Origin: Clitoria ternatea
Taxonomy: Eukaryota > Streptophyta > Magnoliopsida > Fabales > Fabaceae
Assembly: GCA_037962975.1 (NCBI GenBank)
Contig: CM075669.1
Coordinates: forward strand, 105,478,501 to 105,542,500
DNA: 64,000 nt
Reading direction: 5' to 3'
Every line of letters starts with the position of its first letter. Position 1 is the stretch's first letter. This document shows positions 46,499-56,900 of the stretch, one piece after another. The position numbers and the translations under genes were made by a program. The notes under the pieces are model-generated. The model saw only the letters and a program-made list of their open reading frames with translations. It had not been told where the DNA came from and did no database searches.

Positions 46499-47490
46499 GG
46501 CTCACACAATTTCTAACTCTCAACAAGAGAGAATATACAAGTTTAAGCTCTAAGTTTCAGAAAAATGAAACTATACAAGAATAGAACTCACAAGACTCAA
46601 GATTTGATTTCCCTTTGATGGATTTATATGTTTTTTGTTGAGTAGCTTAAAGGAATCTTGATTTATAGGCCTTGGAGAGGAGCTTAATGGTCTTCCTAGC
46701 TGTTGCAGATCATGGGCACTGAGTTGGAATGGAGAAATGAGCTGGTTTCCACCTAAAAAGCACTTTCCCCAAATTCTTGCACGACTCTAATCGATTACGC
46801 CTCGAGTTGTAATCGATTAGCTTTTGAAATTTTCAGTGTTACACAATAGGTAATCGATTAGGCATTTCAGTGTAATCGATTAGCTTGAAAACAGGGACTT
46901 GCTAATGATTATTTCATACCCTATAATCGATTACACTTGGTACCTGATGCATTTAATTGTGTCTTGTAGCATTGTAATCGATTAGGCATTCTTGCAATCG
47001 ATTAGGATGACAAACATAACTTTAATAATCGATTATGTCTAACTTGGTAATCGATTAGCTTGACTACCTAATGCTTAATCTTCAAACTTTCAACTGGTAA
47101 TCGATTATCTCCAGGGTGCAATCGATTATCTTACAAACAGAACTTAGGTAATCGATTAGGAGTGGTTTGGTAATTGATTAGCTTAAATACCTGATGCTTA
47201 TACTTTAACTTGTTCAAATGGTGATCGATTATTCTTCAAGGGTGCAATCGATTATATTGCAAACAGAGATTAGGTAATCAATTATGTCTGTAGGCGTAAT
47301 CGATTACTGCACAAACAGAACATACATAATCTATTAGCTTGAGTCCTCTAATCGATTAGTCTGCATATTTTTGTCTATCTGACTCTGTTTTCTCTGTTTT
47401 CATGGTTACTTGGCCTTTTTTTTGCTTCAATCCTTCAATGTGCTTTGTCATTATCAAAATAATTCAACCTGAAATATATATTCAAACACA

Positions 47491-48480
47491 GATGTGTGTC
47501 GACTTCACAGACTTAAACAAGGTATGTCCCAAAGACCCCTATCCCTTACCTAGCATTGACCGTTTGGTAGATGGTACATCAGGTTACATGATGCTAAGCT
47601 TCATGGATGGCTACTCGAGGTACAACCAGATCCGAATGGACCCTAAGGATGAAAAAAATGGCATCATCATGGGTGGCGCTAACTATTGCTATCGTGCGAT
47701 GCCTTTTGGCCTGAAGAACGCAGGGGCCACTTACCAGAGGTTGGTGGATAAAATATTTGCCAAGCAAATCAGATGAAACATGGAAGTATATGTAGACGAC
47801 ATGGTGGTAAAGACCGAACAAGCCAACTCACATGTACAAGACCTGCAAGAAACTTTCACCAAGTTACAAAAGCATAACATGCGACTAAATCCTGAAAACT
47901 GCTCTTTCAGTGTCCAAGGAGGAAAGTTCTTGGGTTACATGCTCACATATAGGGGAATCGAGGCTAACCCAGATCAATGTCAGGCCATCTTAGAAATACG
48001 AAGCCCTCAAAGCATTAAAGAAGTTCAACGTTTAACCGGTAAAATTGTAGCCCTCTCCCATTTCTTCTCCAAATTCATAGAAAAATCTATGCCATTCTAC
48101 AAGGTGCTAAAGAAGACAGAATCCTTTGAATGGACCATTGAATGCGAGACCGCATTCCAAGAGCTCAAAACCTACTTGGCTTCCCCACCCATCTTAACGC
48201 GACCCGAGACCAGGTTAGATTTGATCCTTTACCTTTCCACAAGAACTGAGGCTGTAAGCTCTATTCTAGTGCAGGAAGAAGGCTCAGTCCAGAAACTCGT
48301 TTACTTTACTAGCAAAACCCTGCAGGGAGCCAAGGCACGATATCAATGAGTGGAGAAATTCACCTACAGCCTCGTCGTGGCCGCACGACGACTTCGCCCT
48401 TATTTCCACAGCCATCAGATAGTCATCCGCACTGACCAGCCACTTGGAAAAATCCTTTAGAAACTAGAACTCGCTGGGCG
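47491..48480 (+). pseudogene. Element D reverse transcriptase (3' part) and RNase H
   Basis: Resumes with MCVDFTDLNKVCPKDPYPLPS, then FMDGYSRYNQIRMDPKDE, YRAMPFGLKNAGATYQRLVD, an in-frame stop, and MEVYVDDMVVKTEQANSHV (YVDD). The thumb/connection and RNase H regions follow with FLGYMLTYRGIEANPDQC and KLVYFTSKTLQGAKARYQ, a stop, then RRLRPYFHSHQIVIRTDQPL. At least three stops. The first codons continue directly from 16899 once element A and one GATGT are removed. Confidence 0.85.
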
Positions 48481-48481
48481 T

Positions 48482-49000
48482 ATGGTGGCTTGGGCTGTGG
48501 AATTGTCTGAGTATGGCATCCGATACGAATCTAGAGGGCCCATAAAGGCTCAGATACTTACGGATTTCTTAGTTGAACTAGAAGATGATAAGGAGGAATA
48601 TGATACAGAGCATGGATTATGGACTCTTTCGGTAGATGGCTCCTCCAATGTTAAAGGCAGCCGAGCAGAGGTTGTGATAGAATCCCTAACCGGTCTTATA
48701 GTTGAACAATCCCTACAATTCAGATTCAAAGCTAGCAACAATCAAGCAAAATACGAAGCACTCATCACTGGTTTGAAGATAGCTATGGACTTGGGCGCCT
48801 TATGCATCCAAGCAAAAACCGACTCATAACTAGTGGCCAAACAGATTGAAGGTGCCTACCAAGCCAAAGACACAACCCTGGAAAAATATCTCGCCTGAGT
48901 GAAAGAAATTATCAGAGATCTCAAACATTTCTGAATTGTCTATGTTCCATGAGCAACGAATGAGCGGGCAGATATCCTCGTAAAACTGGCCAGCAAGGTC
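48482..49000 (+). pseudogene. Element D second (archaeal-type) RNase H
   Basis: LWTLSVDGSSNVKGSRAEVV, then EQSLQFRFKASNNQAKYEAL and the LKIAMDLGALCIQAKTDS segment with the downstream Asp. This extra RNase H between the usual RNase H and integrase marks the Tat lineage. The family motif normally reads QAEYEAL; here the catalytic-position Glu is Lys, and a stop follows TDS. It is therefore probably inactive twice over. Confidence 0.75.
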
Positions 49001-50331
49001 AAGGCGGGAAACTTAAAGACAATTATTCAGATCATCTTGGAAGAGCCAATAATTCAAGAAATCCAGCAAGTCCATCAGGTAAGCGAGGTTCAAATTAAAA
49101 ATTCTTGGATGACCCCTATTGTTGACTTTTTGAGGTAGGGAACTCTACCGGAAGAGCGGCAACAAACCAGGAGACTGCAAGTCCAAACAGCCAACTACAC
49201 TCTGTTAGATGGACACCTGTATAAAAGAGGTTTTACAATGCCTCTCTTAAAATGCTTAAATGAAGAACAAGCCAACTATGTCATGAGGGAGTTGCACACA
49301 GGAATTTACGGCCTTCATGGAGGAGTTCGACCTTTGGCCGCTCATGTTCTTCGAGCGGGATATTTCTGGCCTACTCTGCGTTCTGACTACTATGATCTAG
49401 TCAAGAAATATGATCCGTGTCAGTGCAACACCAATTGGATCCACAGCCACCCGGAACCACTGCATGGAATCTTATCCCGATTTAATACTTGGAGAATGGA
49501 CATTTTAGGCCCTTTTCCCCCAGGAAAAGGACAGTTCAAATTCCTCTTTGTTGCTATCAATCTTTTCACCAAGTGGATTGAAGCTGAAGCCTTAGCTACC
49601 ATTATAGTAGCTAAAGTGCAAACCTTCACATGGAGGAGCATCATCTGTTGACATGGACTCCTCCATACCATCATTTCTGATAACGGCTGGCAATTCGCAG
49701 ATAAGAGCTTTGTGGAATTCTGTGAAAATTTAGGAATTAAAAGAAGATTCTCCTCTGTGGAACACCTGCAAACCAATGGCCAAGCGGAAGTAGCAAACAA
49801 AGTTATCCTCCAACAGCTCAAGAAACGACCCGGACAAGCCAAAGGTCGTTAGATGGAAGAATTACACAGAATCCTCTGGGCCTACCACACTACTCCATAC
49901 TCTTCCACCCATGAAACTCTATTCTGACTCACATATGGAGCTGATGCAATGATACCCGGTGAATTGGGAGAGCCAACTCTCTGACACCTTGCTTATGATG
50001 AAGAGGTAGACAATGCAACAAGACAAGAAGAGTTAGATTTTAGTTCAGAGGAGCGGGACATAGCCTATGTTAAGATTTAAGCGGCCAAACACAAATCCAC
50101 TCAAATGGAACTCCCTCCTCCGACCTAGAACTTTCTGAAAAGATGACCTCGTTCTACGGCCGGTAGAGAATAATATAAGAGCACGGGAAGAAGGCAAACT
50201 TGTACCCTCCTGGGAAGGCCCATACCGGGTCATAGAAGTACTCGGAAAAGGAGCATATTGTATAGAAGAGCTATCAGGGAAGGAACTACCCAGAACTTGG
50301 AATGCAACTCATTTAAAGTTTTATTTTAGCT
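49001..50331 (+). pseudogene. Element D integrase
   Basis: Zinc-binding region LHTGIYGLHGGVRPLAAHVL then KKYDPCQCN, where the first Cys of the CxxC pair appears replaced by Tyr. The catalytic core has WRMDILGPFPPGKGQFKFLF, TIISDNGWQFADKSFVEF and QTNGQAEVANK. The C-terminal segment RVIEVLGKGAYCIEELSGKEL ends RTWNATHLKFYF at 50331. Many stops (for example after SIIC and after AKGR). Confidence 0.82.
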
Positions 50332-50504
50332 AATCATCTTGTACACTTAGGCACTCTTTTTCCTACCTGAAAGGTTTTTTCCCACTGGGTTTTCCCTTAG
50401 GAGGTTTTAACGAGGCCCCTCCCCCCTTAATAAAGACATTTAGTATTTCTTCAATATAGCCAGATTCGATACTTAACGGAATTTGATTTTCTCTTCACAA
50501 ACAA

Positions 50505-51118
50505 AAAGCCCGAGTGTGGATCCTATCCCTTGGCACACGAAATACCCGAGAGCGGATCCTATCCCTCGGCACAATTTGAAGGCCTGAATCCGTTCAAGTA
50601 AAGCCCGAGCGTGGATCCTATCCCTCGTCACAATTTGAAGGCTTGAATCCGTTCAAGTAAAGCCTGAGTGTAAATCTTATCCCTCGGCAGACGAAAAGCC
50701 CAAGCACAGATCCTATCCCTTGGCATACTTTGAAGACTTGAATCTGTTCAAGTAAAGCCTGAGCGCGGATCCTCTCCCTCGGCATAATTTGAAGGCTTGA
50801 ATCCGTTCAAGTAAATCCCAAGCGCGGATCTTATCCTTCGGCACACAAAATGCCCGAGAGCGGATCCTATCCCTCGGCGCACCTTGAAGGCTTGAATCCA
50901 TTCAAGTAAAGCCCGAGCGCGGATCTTATCCCTCGGCACACGAAACGCCCGAGAGCGGATCCTATCCCTTGGCACACTTTGAAGGCTTGAATCCGTTCAA
51001 GTAAAGCTCGAGCGCGGATCTTATCCCTTGGCAAACGAAAAGCCTGAGCGAGCATCCTATCCCTCGGCACACTTTGAAGGCTTGAATCCGTTCAAGTAAT
51101 GCCCGAACGCGACCCTAA
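50505..51118 (+). repeat. Tandem repeat array in D 3' region (60-110 bp units)
   Basis: Units built from GCCCGAGCGCGGATC, TATCCCTCGGCACA and TTTGAAGGCTTGAATCCGTTCAAGTAA. TTCAAGTAA occurs eight times, and shorter units without it (CGAGAGCGGATCC type) are interspersed, so the array is composite. Minus-strand frames rich in RDRIRSRAF are artefacts of the repeat. Confidence 0.85.
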
Positions 51119-51400
51119 CCTTCACACATTTTTTTGAAGGCCTCGTATACGTTCAAACAAAAACCGAGAGTAAGTCTATTCCCCCAACACAACCTTCGAA
51201 GGTTTGAATTCGAGTAGGCTGTTCCTAGCGACAGAATACCAACATATATAAATACAAATTCATTCATTCAACATTCTCGCAAAGGGTCACACACAACAAA
51301 AACAACCAACACAAAATTCAATTTCAGGAGGCTATTCCCAGCGACAAAGTACAAAAATATATATATACAAATTCATTCATTCAATAATACTCGGAGCTCC
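51119..51400. other. Non-coding link in D
   Basis: Decayed continuation of the array, then two near-identical TTCCNAGCGACA..ATATATA..CATTCATTCAA stretches (51225-51275 and 51329-51383), a short direct duplication. Confidence 0.5.
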
Positions 51401-51407
51401 CTAAGTC

Positions 51408-52672
51408 CACTTAGGAGCATCCTGCTTTTCCCTTCTGCCAATATTCGCGTCATCACCCCCAGAGTCGGATAAAGGCACGATTCTGCCATCTACGACCACC
51501 TTGAAAGGATTAAGACCCTCTAAGTTTAACGTGACAAAAGGATTCAAAATAGAAATCTGCTCCTAGAAAAGCTGAAAGGCATCAACATACTTCATGGCAA
51601 TGTCCCTCTTAATGCTCTTCGCATCCACTTCCAGTTTCTCACTCAGAACCTTCACATCTGTACAGGCAGCTCAAAGATCTTTCTCCATCTCCTGCTTTTT
51701 TAGAGACAAAATGTTGTAAGTTCGCTCTACCTCATTTAATTTCTTATCCTAGTATGAGCACCTATCTTCCGCAATCGCTAGTTGTGACTCCGCCAAATCG
51801 TGACCTAATCGCGTGGCCTTCAAGTCCTCTTCAGAAGCTGCCAATCGTGACTCAGCCAAATCATGACTTTTCTTCATAATCTACAATTCTACTTCCGACT
51901 ATTTTATAACCGACCTCATCGTGGCAACCAACTTCCGAGTCTCCTCAGCTCGAGCAGTGTCTTTCTCTTTCCTCATCCGCAACGACTCATTTTCCTTCTA
52001 CAGGGCATCGAGCTTTTGACTTAATGTCGTCATCATCACGCCCTGATCCACCAGCTGCTTTACAAGAGCCCGGGCCATCGAAGTAGCCCGAAGCCCGAAT
52101 ATCTCCACCGCCCTGCACATGGGAATGGAGTCACATGAAGTATATCTTTCCTCATCTTCTTTGAAAACAACGGTATGATCCATGAACTGTGAAACGGGGA
52201 AAGCACTACCCCATAGTGAGAGAGCTGAACTTTCATCTGAACTCGACAACCTATCAACAAACACCTCCCATGAAGTTTCTGCCGACTCTGTCTCCCTAGG
52301 TAGAGACCCAGCAATTGAGTCTGCGGATACCAGTTCATCCGGACAAGAAACCATGTCCTCAATCCGGTCGGAAGCCTCAACCCTTCCCTTACCTTTGGGG
52401 GCTATAATGAAAACCACGTCCTCAATCCGCTTGGAAGCCTCAACCCTTCCCTCACCTTCGGGGGCTGTAATGATCTCAACTGGAGCAGGGATTGAAGATA
52501 GGCAAGGCTGAGACACCTCGCCAACCTTGGATGCCTCGGAAGTAAGTCTCGGCCTCTTGGCAGCCCCCTGCTCCACCCCTTGAGCATGAACTTTATGGTA
52601 ACGCTTCATCAAATCCTTCAGAGTCAGCTTGCGTGGAGCCATAACTCCTGTACATAGAAACATGAAACACAA
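51408..52672 (-). pseudogene. Antisense ORF of D, module copy 2
   Basis: The minus-strand 224-codon frame (51998-52672) reads MAPRKLTLKDLMKRYHK near its start, a Ser/Glu-rich middle with an internal EGEGRVEASKRIEDVV / KGKGRVEASDRIEDMV duplication, then TVVFKEDEERYTSCDS and the MCRAVEIFGLRATSMARALVK motif. After a stop, coiled-coil-like sequence continues to 51408, including KYVDAFQLF and ISILNPFVTLNLEGLNPFKV. The same order occurs in 53007-54481, so the two are tandem paralogues. Antisense ORFs of this kind are known from Tat elements. Function unknown. Confidence 0.65.
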
Positions 52673-53006
52673 TCAGTGTCAGAAGAAAATAAAGTGACAA
52701 TTTACCCTAATTTAACAAGAAGAGCGTTATTCGACTCTTATGGTTGGTAACTCAATTTTAATAAAAATTCGCCTAGCTAAAGGTCGGATTCAGACCCCCT
52801 ACATACATGCTTGCAACACACCAAATTTCGCTCGGAGGGGAAATACGCGTGAAAACTCTACGCATCGATATAGCTATAAGCAACATAGATACTAGGGTTG
52901 AGGAAAATAAAGAACATAGACACCAGAAACAGGAAAGCAAGAGCTTGTTTATTTGAAAGATAAAGATGTGTGTTATATAGGAATATAAATACAAGTACAA
53001 AATAAA

Positions 53007-54481
53007 CTAAACATCACTGGCAGGAGTCTCGGAAGCTAGAGCGGTGGCAGGAGTCTCGGAAGCCAGAGCGGTGGCAGGAGTCTCGAAAGCCAGAGCAATT
53101 GTAGGGGTCTCAGGAGCTGGAGCATTGAAAGTAGGAGTGTCACTAGGGAGAGCATCAGAATCCATGCGAACGTTCAACCTGTCACCAACGGCAACCTCAT
53201 CCTCTTCATCGGAGTTAGGAAGGTCTACTATCTTCCCTTCCACAACAATGCGGAATGGGTGGATGCCTTCGAGGTTCAACTCCAAAGAAGGATTCAGCAC
53301 TTGTATTTGCTGCTGGCAGAGGTTGAAGGCGGACACGTACTTTTCTGACAGCTCCCCCATCATAAAACTCTTATATTCTTCTTTGTCAGCTTTCTCCCTC
53401 TCCAGGGTAGACCTTGCTTCCACCAGCTCGCCCTCCACCTTCTCCTTCCCCATACAAACCAAGCTGTATGCCTCCTCAGTAGAACGCAACTGCCTCTGGA
53501 GATTCACGCAATGCTCAATCGCATTATTTAACTGAGCCTCCACTACCCCTTACTCCTTCTGGGATTTTGACAGCTCAGTATCCCTCCGTTTCAACTCGTC
53601 GAATTTCTCTCCGAGCTCCTTCAAAGCATTCTCCAGCTGCAAGGTAGAGAGGTCACGCAACTATTGCAATTGGTCTTTCTCCTGTAGGAGAGTTGTCTTC
53701 TCCTTCCTCAGAACAACCAACTCTTTCTCCTGCTCTAAAAATTGCTTCTCTAGGAACCGAGTCATCAAAGTTGCCCGGAGGTTGAACATTTCTATGGCCT
53801 GACACATAGATGGCGCATTTGAACCCCCAAACTTCTTCTCATCTTCCTTGAAGACCACTGTCTAGTCCACAAAGCCAGGAACGGGAAAACGCGCTTCCCA
53901 TAGAGAGAGTGTCGAGTTGTGAGTGCCGTACAATGACCCATTTGTGAAACTCTCCCATCGCCTTCCTCCAATATCTGTCTCACTCGGAAGGGTGGCAGTA
54001 ATCCGCTCTGCCGTTACTGGCCCAGATGGACCCGCCCTATAGAACTCACTTCCACAGGGTTCTGCCTCCCACGAGTCTGCAGCTCAGGAGATACCTCCTC
54101 CTCTTCCCCAGGACTGTTGAATACTACAACACGAGCTAATCTTTCAACCGCTTGGTTACCATCACGAGACGGAGAAGCCAGATGATCCGCTCCAGAATTC
54201 TTCGATTCCTCCTCAACTCCCTCAGCAATAGCCTCGGTATGTTGCCTCTTCGAGGAGCGCCTTGTTTCTTTCTCCAATTGGGACACCGTCGGAACCACAG
54301 AGATGGGAACCGTAGTAGTGATCACCTGAGCGGAGCCTGTCGATGCGGTTGAAGGAATAGTAGAGCCCTCCCCTTTTCGAGTCACTTTCTTCTTTCCCTT
54401 CGCGCGGGAATTTTGCCCAGGGTAGTACTTCTTTAAATCCTTTAAGCTCAAGTTTTTAGGAGCCATGTCAGTTGTACACAC
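53007..54481 (-). pseudogene. Antisense ORF of D, module copy 1
   Basis: Frames in order on the minus strand: 54014-54481 (MAPKNLSLKDLKKYYPGQNS, basic then Ser/Thr-rich, acidic), 53661-53858 (MVFKEDEKKFGGSNAPSM, IEMFNLRATLMTRFLEKQ, then a Glu/Lys heptad region) and 53007-53543 (long coiled coil, then KYVSAFNLCQQQIQVLNPSL, ELNLEGIHPFRIVV and a tail of four ETP(A/T) repeats such as ETPATALAS). Stops lie between the frames, so it is broken unless some gaps are introns. Confidence 0.65.
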
Positions 54482-54547
54482 ACAAAACTATAGTCAGAAC
54501 ACACAAAGCAACAACAAAAACAGAGATCACAACGAGTAGAAATTACC

Positions 54548-55314
54548 CTCACCTATCCAAGCCTCAAGGGCACCGAGGTGAGGGAATAAGACAATTAAAG
54601 CCCGGGAACTAAAGAAAATCCCCACATCTTCAGTCAAGAACTTGGCATCTGCGCGCTCTGACAATGATAAATCGTCTGAGGACACCCAAAACTAAACTGG
54701 TTCGCGGGTCCAATAGAGTGGAAAGAGGGGATGAGCGTCAGGATAGTGCAAGAAATCCTACCCGGGTGGATCCAACCTAACTCGGATCTTGAAGAACCCC
54801 ATCTTAAAATTCTTGTAGGATTGATCGAAAGCCCTAATCAAGTTATGATGAGCGACACCACTAAGTGAGACCCACCCTATAGGTGTTCCGACTTTAGGAA
54901 TCTTGGCGTTGAAAAAATTAAAAAATAGAGGTACAGAAGGATTGCGACCGAAATACTCACACAAAATTTCAAAGGCCCACACAAAAGCGCAACCATTGGG
55001 GTACAACTGCGTCGGAGCAACGTTCAACGCATATAAAACTCTGATCTGGAACTTGGAAAATGGAAAAGAAATATGAAGACGGGAAAATAGGGTTTCATAC
55101 ACGAAAGTGAAATCTAATTCACTTGGGTCACTACGTTCGTGACAAACCTTATCTGACTCAAAACAACAGACACACTCAACATTGTGAGCCAGAGTAGAAT
55201 AGGTAAAGTCCCCACCTCCCATAATCGAGCCACTGATTCATCGCTTTGGAGAGATGAAAAGACAAGCAACACCTCATCCCTAACCCAGTCATAAGCCCTC
55301 GCCATTAGGTACAC
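54548..55314 (-). pseudogene. Antisense ORF of D, N-terminal 'gypsy-type transposon' domain
   Basis: Open core 54758-55222: LHISFPFSKFQIRVLYALNV, APTQLYPNGCAFVWAFEILC, EYFGRNPSVPLFFNFFNAKI. This is the pattern of the plant domain catalogued as 'putative gypsy type transposon' (recognised from memory). An upstream frame (MARAYDWVRDEVLLVFSSLQ) and a downstream frame (LSERADAKFLTEDVGIFF) extend it across a frameshift and two stops. It lies antisense, downstream of integrase, and would be the first part of the antisense gene read from the 3' LTR side. Confidence 0.65.
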
Positions 55315-55885
55315 TCACAAACTAATCCCCCAAAAATCAAATAAGGAGGTTTAGAAACTAAAGGAAGCCCGAAGCAAAGAGAGGCACTAACCTGGTAAGG
55401 AGAAAATCTAGAAGAAAAAGTAGGGAGCAGGAACAGCAGCAATGGTTACCAAGAAGCAAGGAACACCCAACAAGATAGAAGGAGATGTCGAAAGTCTGAA
55501 ACTTTCAAAGGAATGAAAAAGATAACTTTATAGGAGTTTCGCACCCCTTGGTTATGCCTCCTAATCCTACGGCAAGAATGCCAAAGGGTAAGAGGAAAAC
55601 AACGAACAAGATGCATCTAGTGGTAATCCCCTACAAAGGAACCATGTGACCCCTAATCTAACGGTTGGGGAGACAGAAACCCCAAAACAAGGGGTGCGCC
55701 GCCTCGAAGCAGCCTTTGGGAGAAACGATGTAGCATTAATTGATATCATGACAGGCATGCGTCCCCACACACTTATAGTTAGAAACGATGGTTGATAAAT
55801 TTTTGCCACGTGTCAAGGACATGAAAAACACTCTAGAACATTTTACACTTAATGGAAGACACAAACACCTCTCAAAAACCAATTC

Positions 55886-56245
55886 CTCTCAGCTCACGAA
55901 TGCCTCTCGAGAATTATTCCCTCTCGGCTCACAAATGCATCTTGGGAATTATTTCCTTTCGGCTCACAAACGCCTCTCGGGAATTAGTTCCTCTCGGCTC
56001 ACAAACGCCTCTCGGGAATTAGTTCCTCTCGGCTCACGAACGCCTCTCGGTAATTATTTCTTCTCGGGCTCGCAAATGCCTCTCGGGAATTATTTCCTTT
56101 CGGCTCACAAACGCCTCTCAGGAATTATTTCCTTTCAGCTCACAAACGCCTCTCGGGAATCAGTTCCCCTCACCTCACGAACGCCTCTCAGGAATTATTT
56201 CCTTTCGGCTCACAAATGCCTCTCAGAAATTACTTCCTCTAGGAT
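55886..56245 (+). repeat. 35-bp tandem array in D 3' region
   Basis: About ten units of 35 bp with core CCTCTCGGGAATTATTTCCT followed by TTCGGCTCACAAACG. Units differ by scattered substitutions (ATTA/ATTAG, TTCGG/CTCGG). The 168-codon plus-strand frame across it is a repeat artefact. Confidence 0.88.
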
Positions 56246-56401
56246 TACTTACATCTCTCGGACACTAACATCTCTAAGGGTCCCTTCTCAGTGATCCCGC
56301 TCCACAGAAATCCTACAAGTAACAGCAAGAAGGACCCATCACACTCTATTTTTAGCCACTTCACTTAGCCCCAAAGCCAGAGTTCATGACTAGGGGGCTC
56401 C

Positions 56402-56636
56402 TGTTCCCCCATGGATATGAAGAGGACCCCACCATTCCACCAGATTTCTCCACGTCAGTAGATAATTGGTTAGCTTGATAGTAATCTAATGGCCTGAAGG
56501 CCCACTCTGTAACCTAGGTATAAAAGTAAAGGCTGTACATACATTGTAGTCAAGTGACACATATTGAGAATTAATAAACCTAATCCCTAGAGAAATTCTT
56601 TAGGGTTTCTATGCTTAAACTCTTTGTGTGAATATT
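56402..56636 (+). repeat. Element D 3' LTR
   Basis: Matches the 5' LTR from TGTTCCCCC to GTGTGAATATT. A purine tract TAGGGGGCTC (56391-56400) adjoins it. Confidence 0.82.
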
Positions 56637-56900
56637 TTTTTCTTTTCTCCGTCACTTTTACCATTTCATTTTCTCTCGTAGACTCTTCTCTCTCACAACA
56701 GTCTCACCCTTATTTCTCTCTCAGTCTCAGTGTCACTCTTCTCTCGTAGCAACGATCTCGTTCTCGCTCTCACTCTCACCCTCTCGTTCTCTCGCAGTCT
56801 GACTCTTACTCTCTTGCAGTCTTATTTTCACTCTCTCATAGTCTCCCTTTCACTCTCTGGTAGTCTTGCTCTCTCGCTGCATTCTCAGTTCCTAAGGTTT
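56637..56900 (+). other. Pyrimidine-rich tract right of element D
   Basis: CT-dominated sequence with repeated TCTCTCGCAGTC / TCACTCTC words. It resembles the 5' leader of a strongly expressed plant gene, and a GGTATTTTTCTC-type possible donor follows near 56908, but no coding exon is found downstream. It may be a leader cut off from its gene or just low complexity. Confidence 0.35.

Larger units (their letters stand above)
16900..47490 (-). mobile_element. Element A: Sirevirus-type Ty1/copia retrotransposon, itself interrupted twice
   Basis: Flanked by GATGT duplications. Its left LTR (16900-18501) and right LTR (38392-47490 minus the inserted element B) come to 1602 and 1601 bp, which confirms the reconstruction. 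On the minus strand the order is LTR, iMet-type primer site, gag, protease, integrase, reverse transcriptase, RNase H, TAATCGATTA field, TATA box, post-pol ORF, several polypurine tracts, LTR. That layout is Sirevirus (SIRE1/Maximus clade). The left terminus has mutated from TG to TC. Element C interrupts the post-pol ORF and element B the 5' LTR. Confidence 0.9.
38392..47490 (-). repeat. Element A 5' LTR, split by element B
   Basis: LTR sequence occupies 38392-39005 and 46504-47490. Removing B and one GGCTC copy leaves about 1601 bp, the size of the other LTR. The TAATCGATTA field (46785-47365) and TATA region are on the right side. Confidence 0.9.
14255..56636 (+). mobile_element. Element D: decayed Tat-like Ty3/gypsy retrotransposon, outermost of the nest
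   Basis: Short matching LTRs at 14255-14490 and 56402-56636 enclose gag, protease, reverse transcriptase, RNase H, a second archaeal-type RNase H and integrase in plus orientation, followed by tandem repeats and antisense ORFs. A second RNase H and antisense ORFs are known features of the Tat lineage. Pol is interrupted by element A at 16900-47490. The genes carry many stops and frameshifts. The right end falls in a T run, so the target duplication is unclear (GTTTT on the left, T-rich on the right). Confidence 0.8.

Noticed and set aside
50713..51070. Arginine-rich minus-strand ORFs with RDRIRSRAF repeats
   Set aside because: They translate the tandem array in D. Unit length and spacing explain the open frame, and the plus strand of the element is non-coding here.
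55788..56294. 168-codon plus-strand ORF
   Set aside because: Crosses the 35-bp tandem array. 35 is not a multiple of three, so the frame cycles and gives a pseudo-repetitive peptide without biological support.
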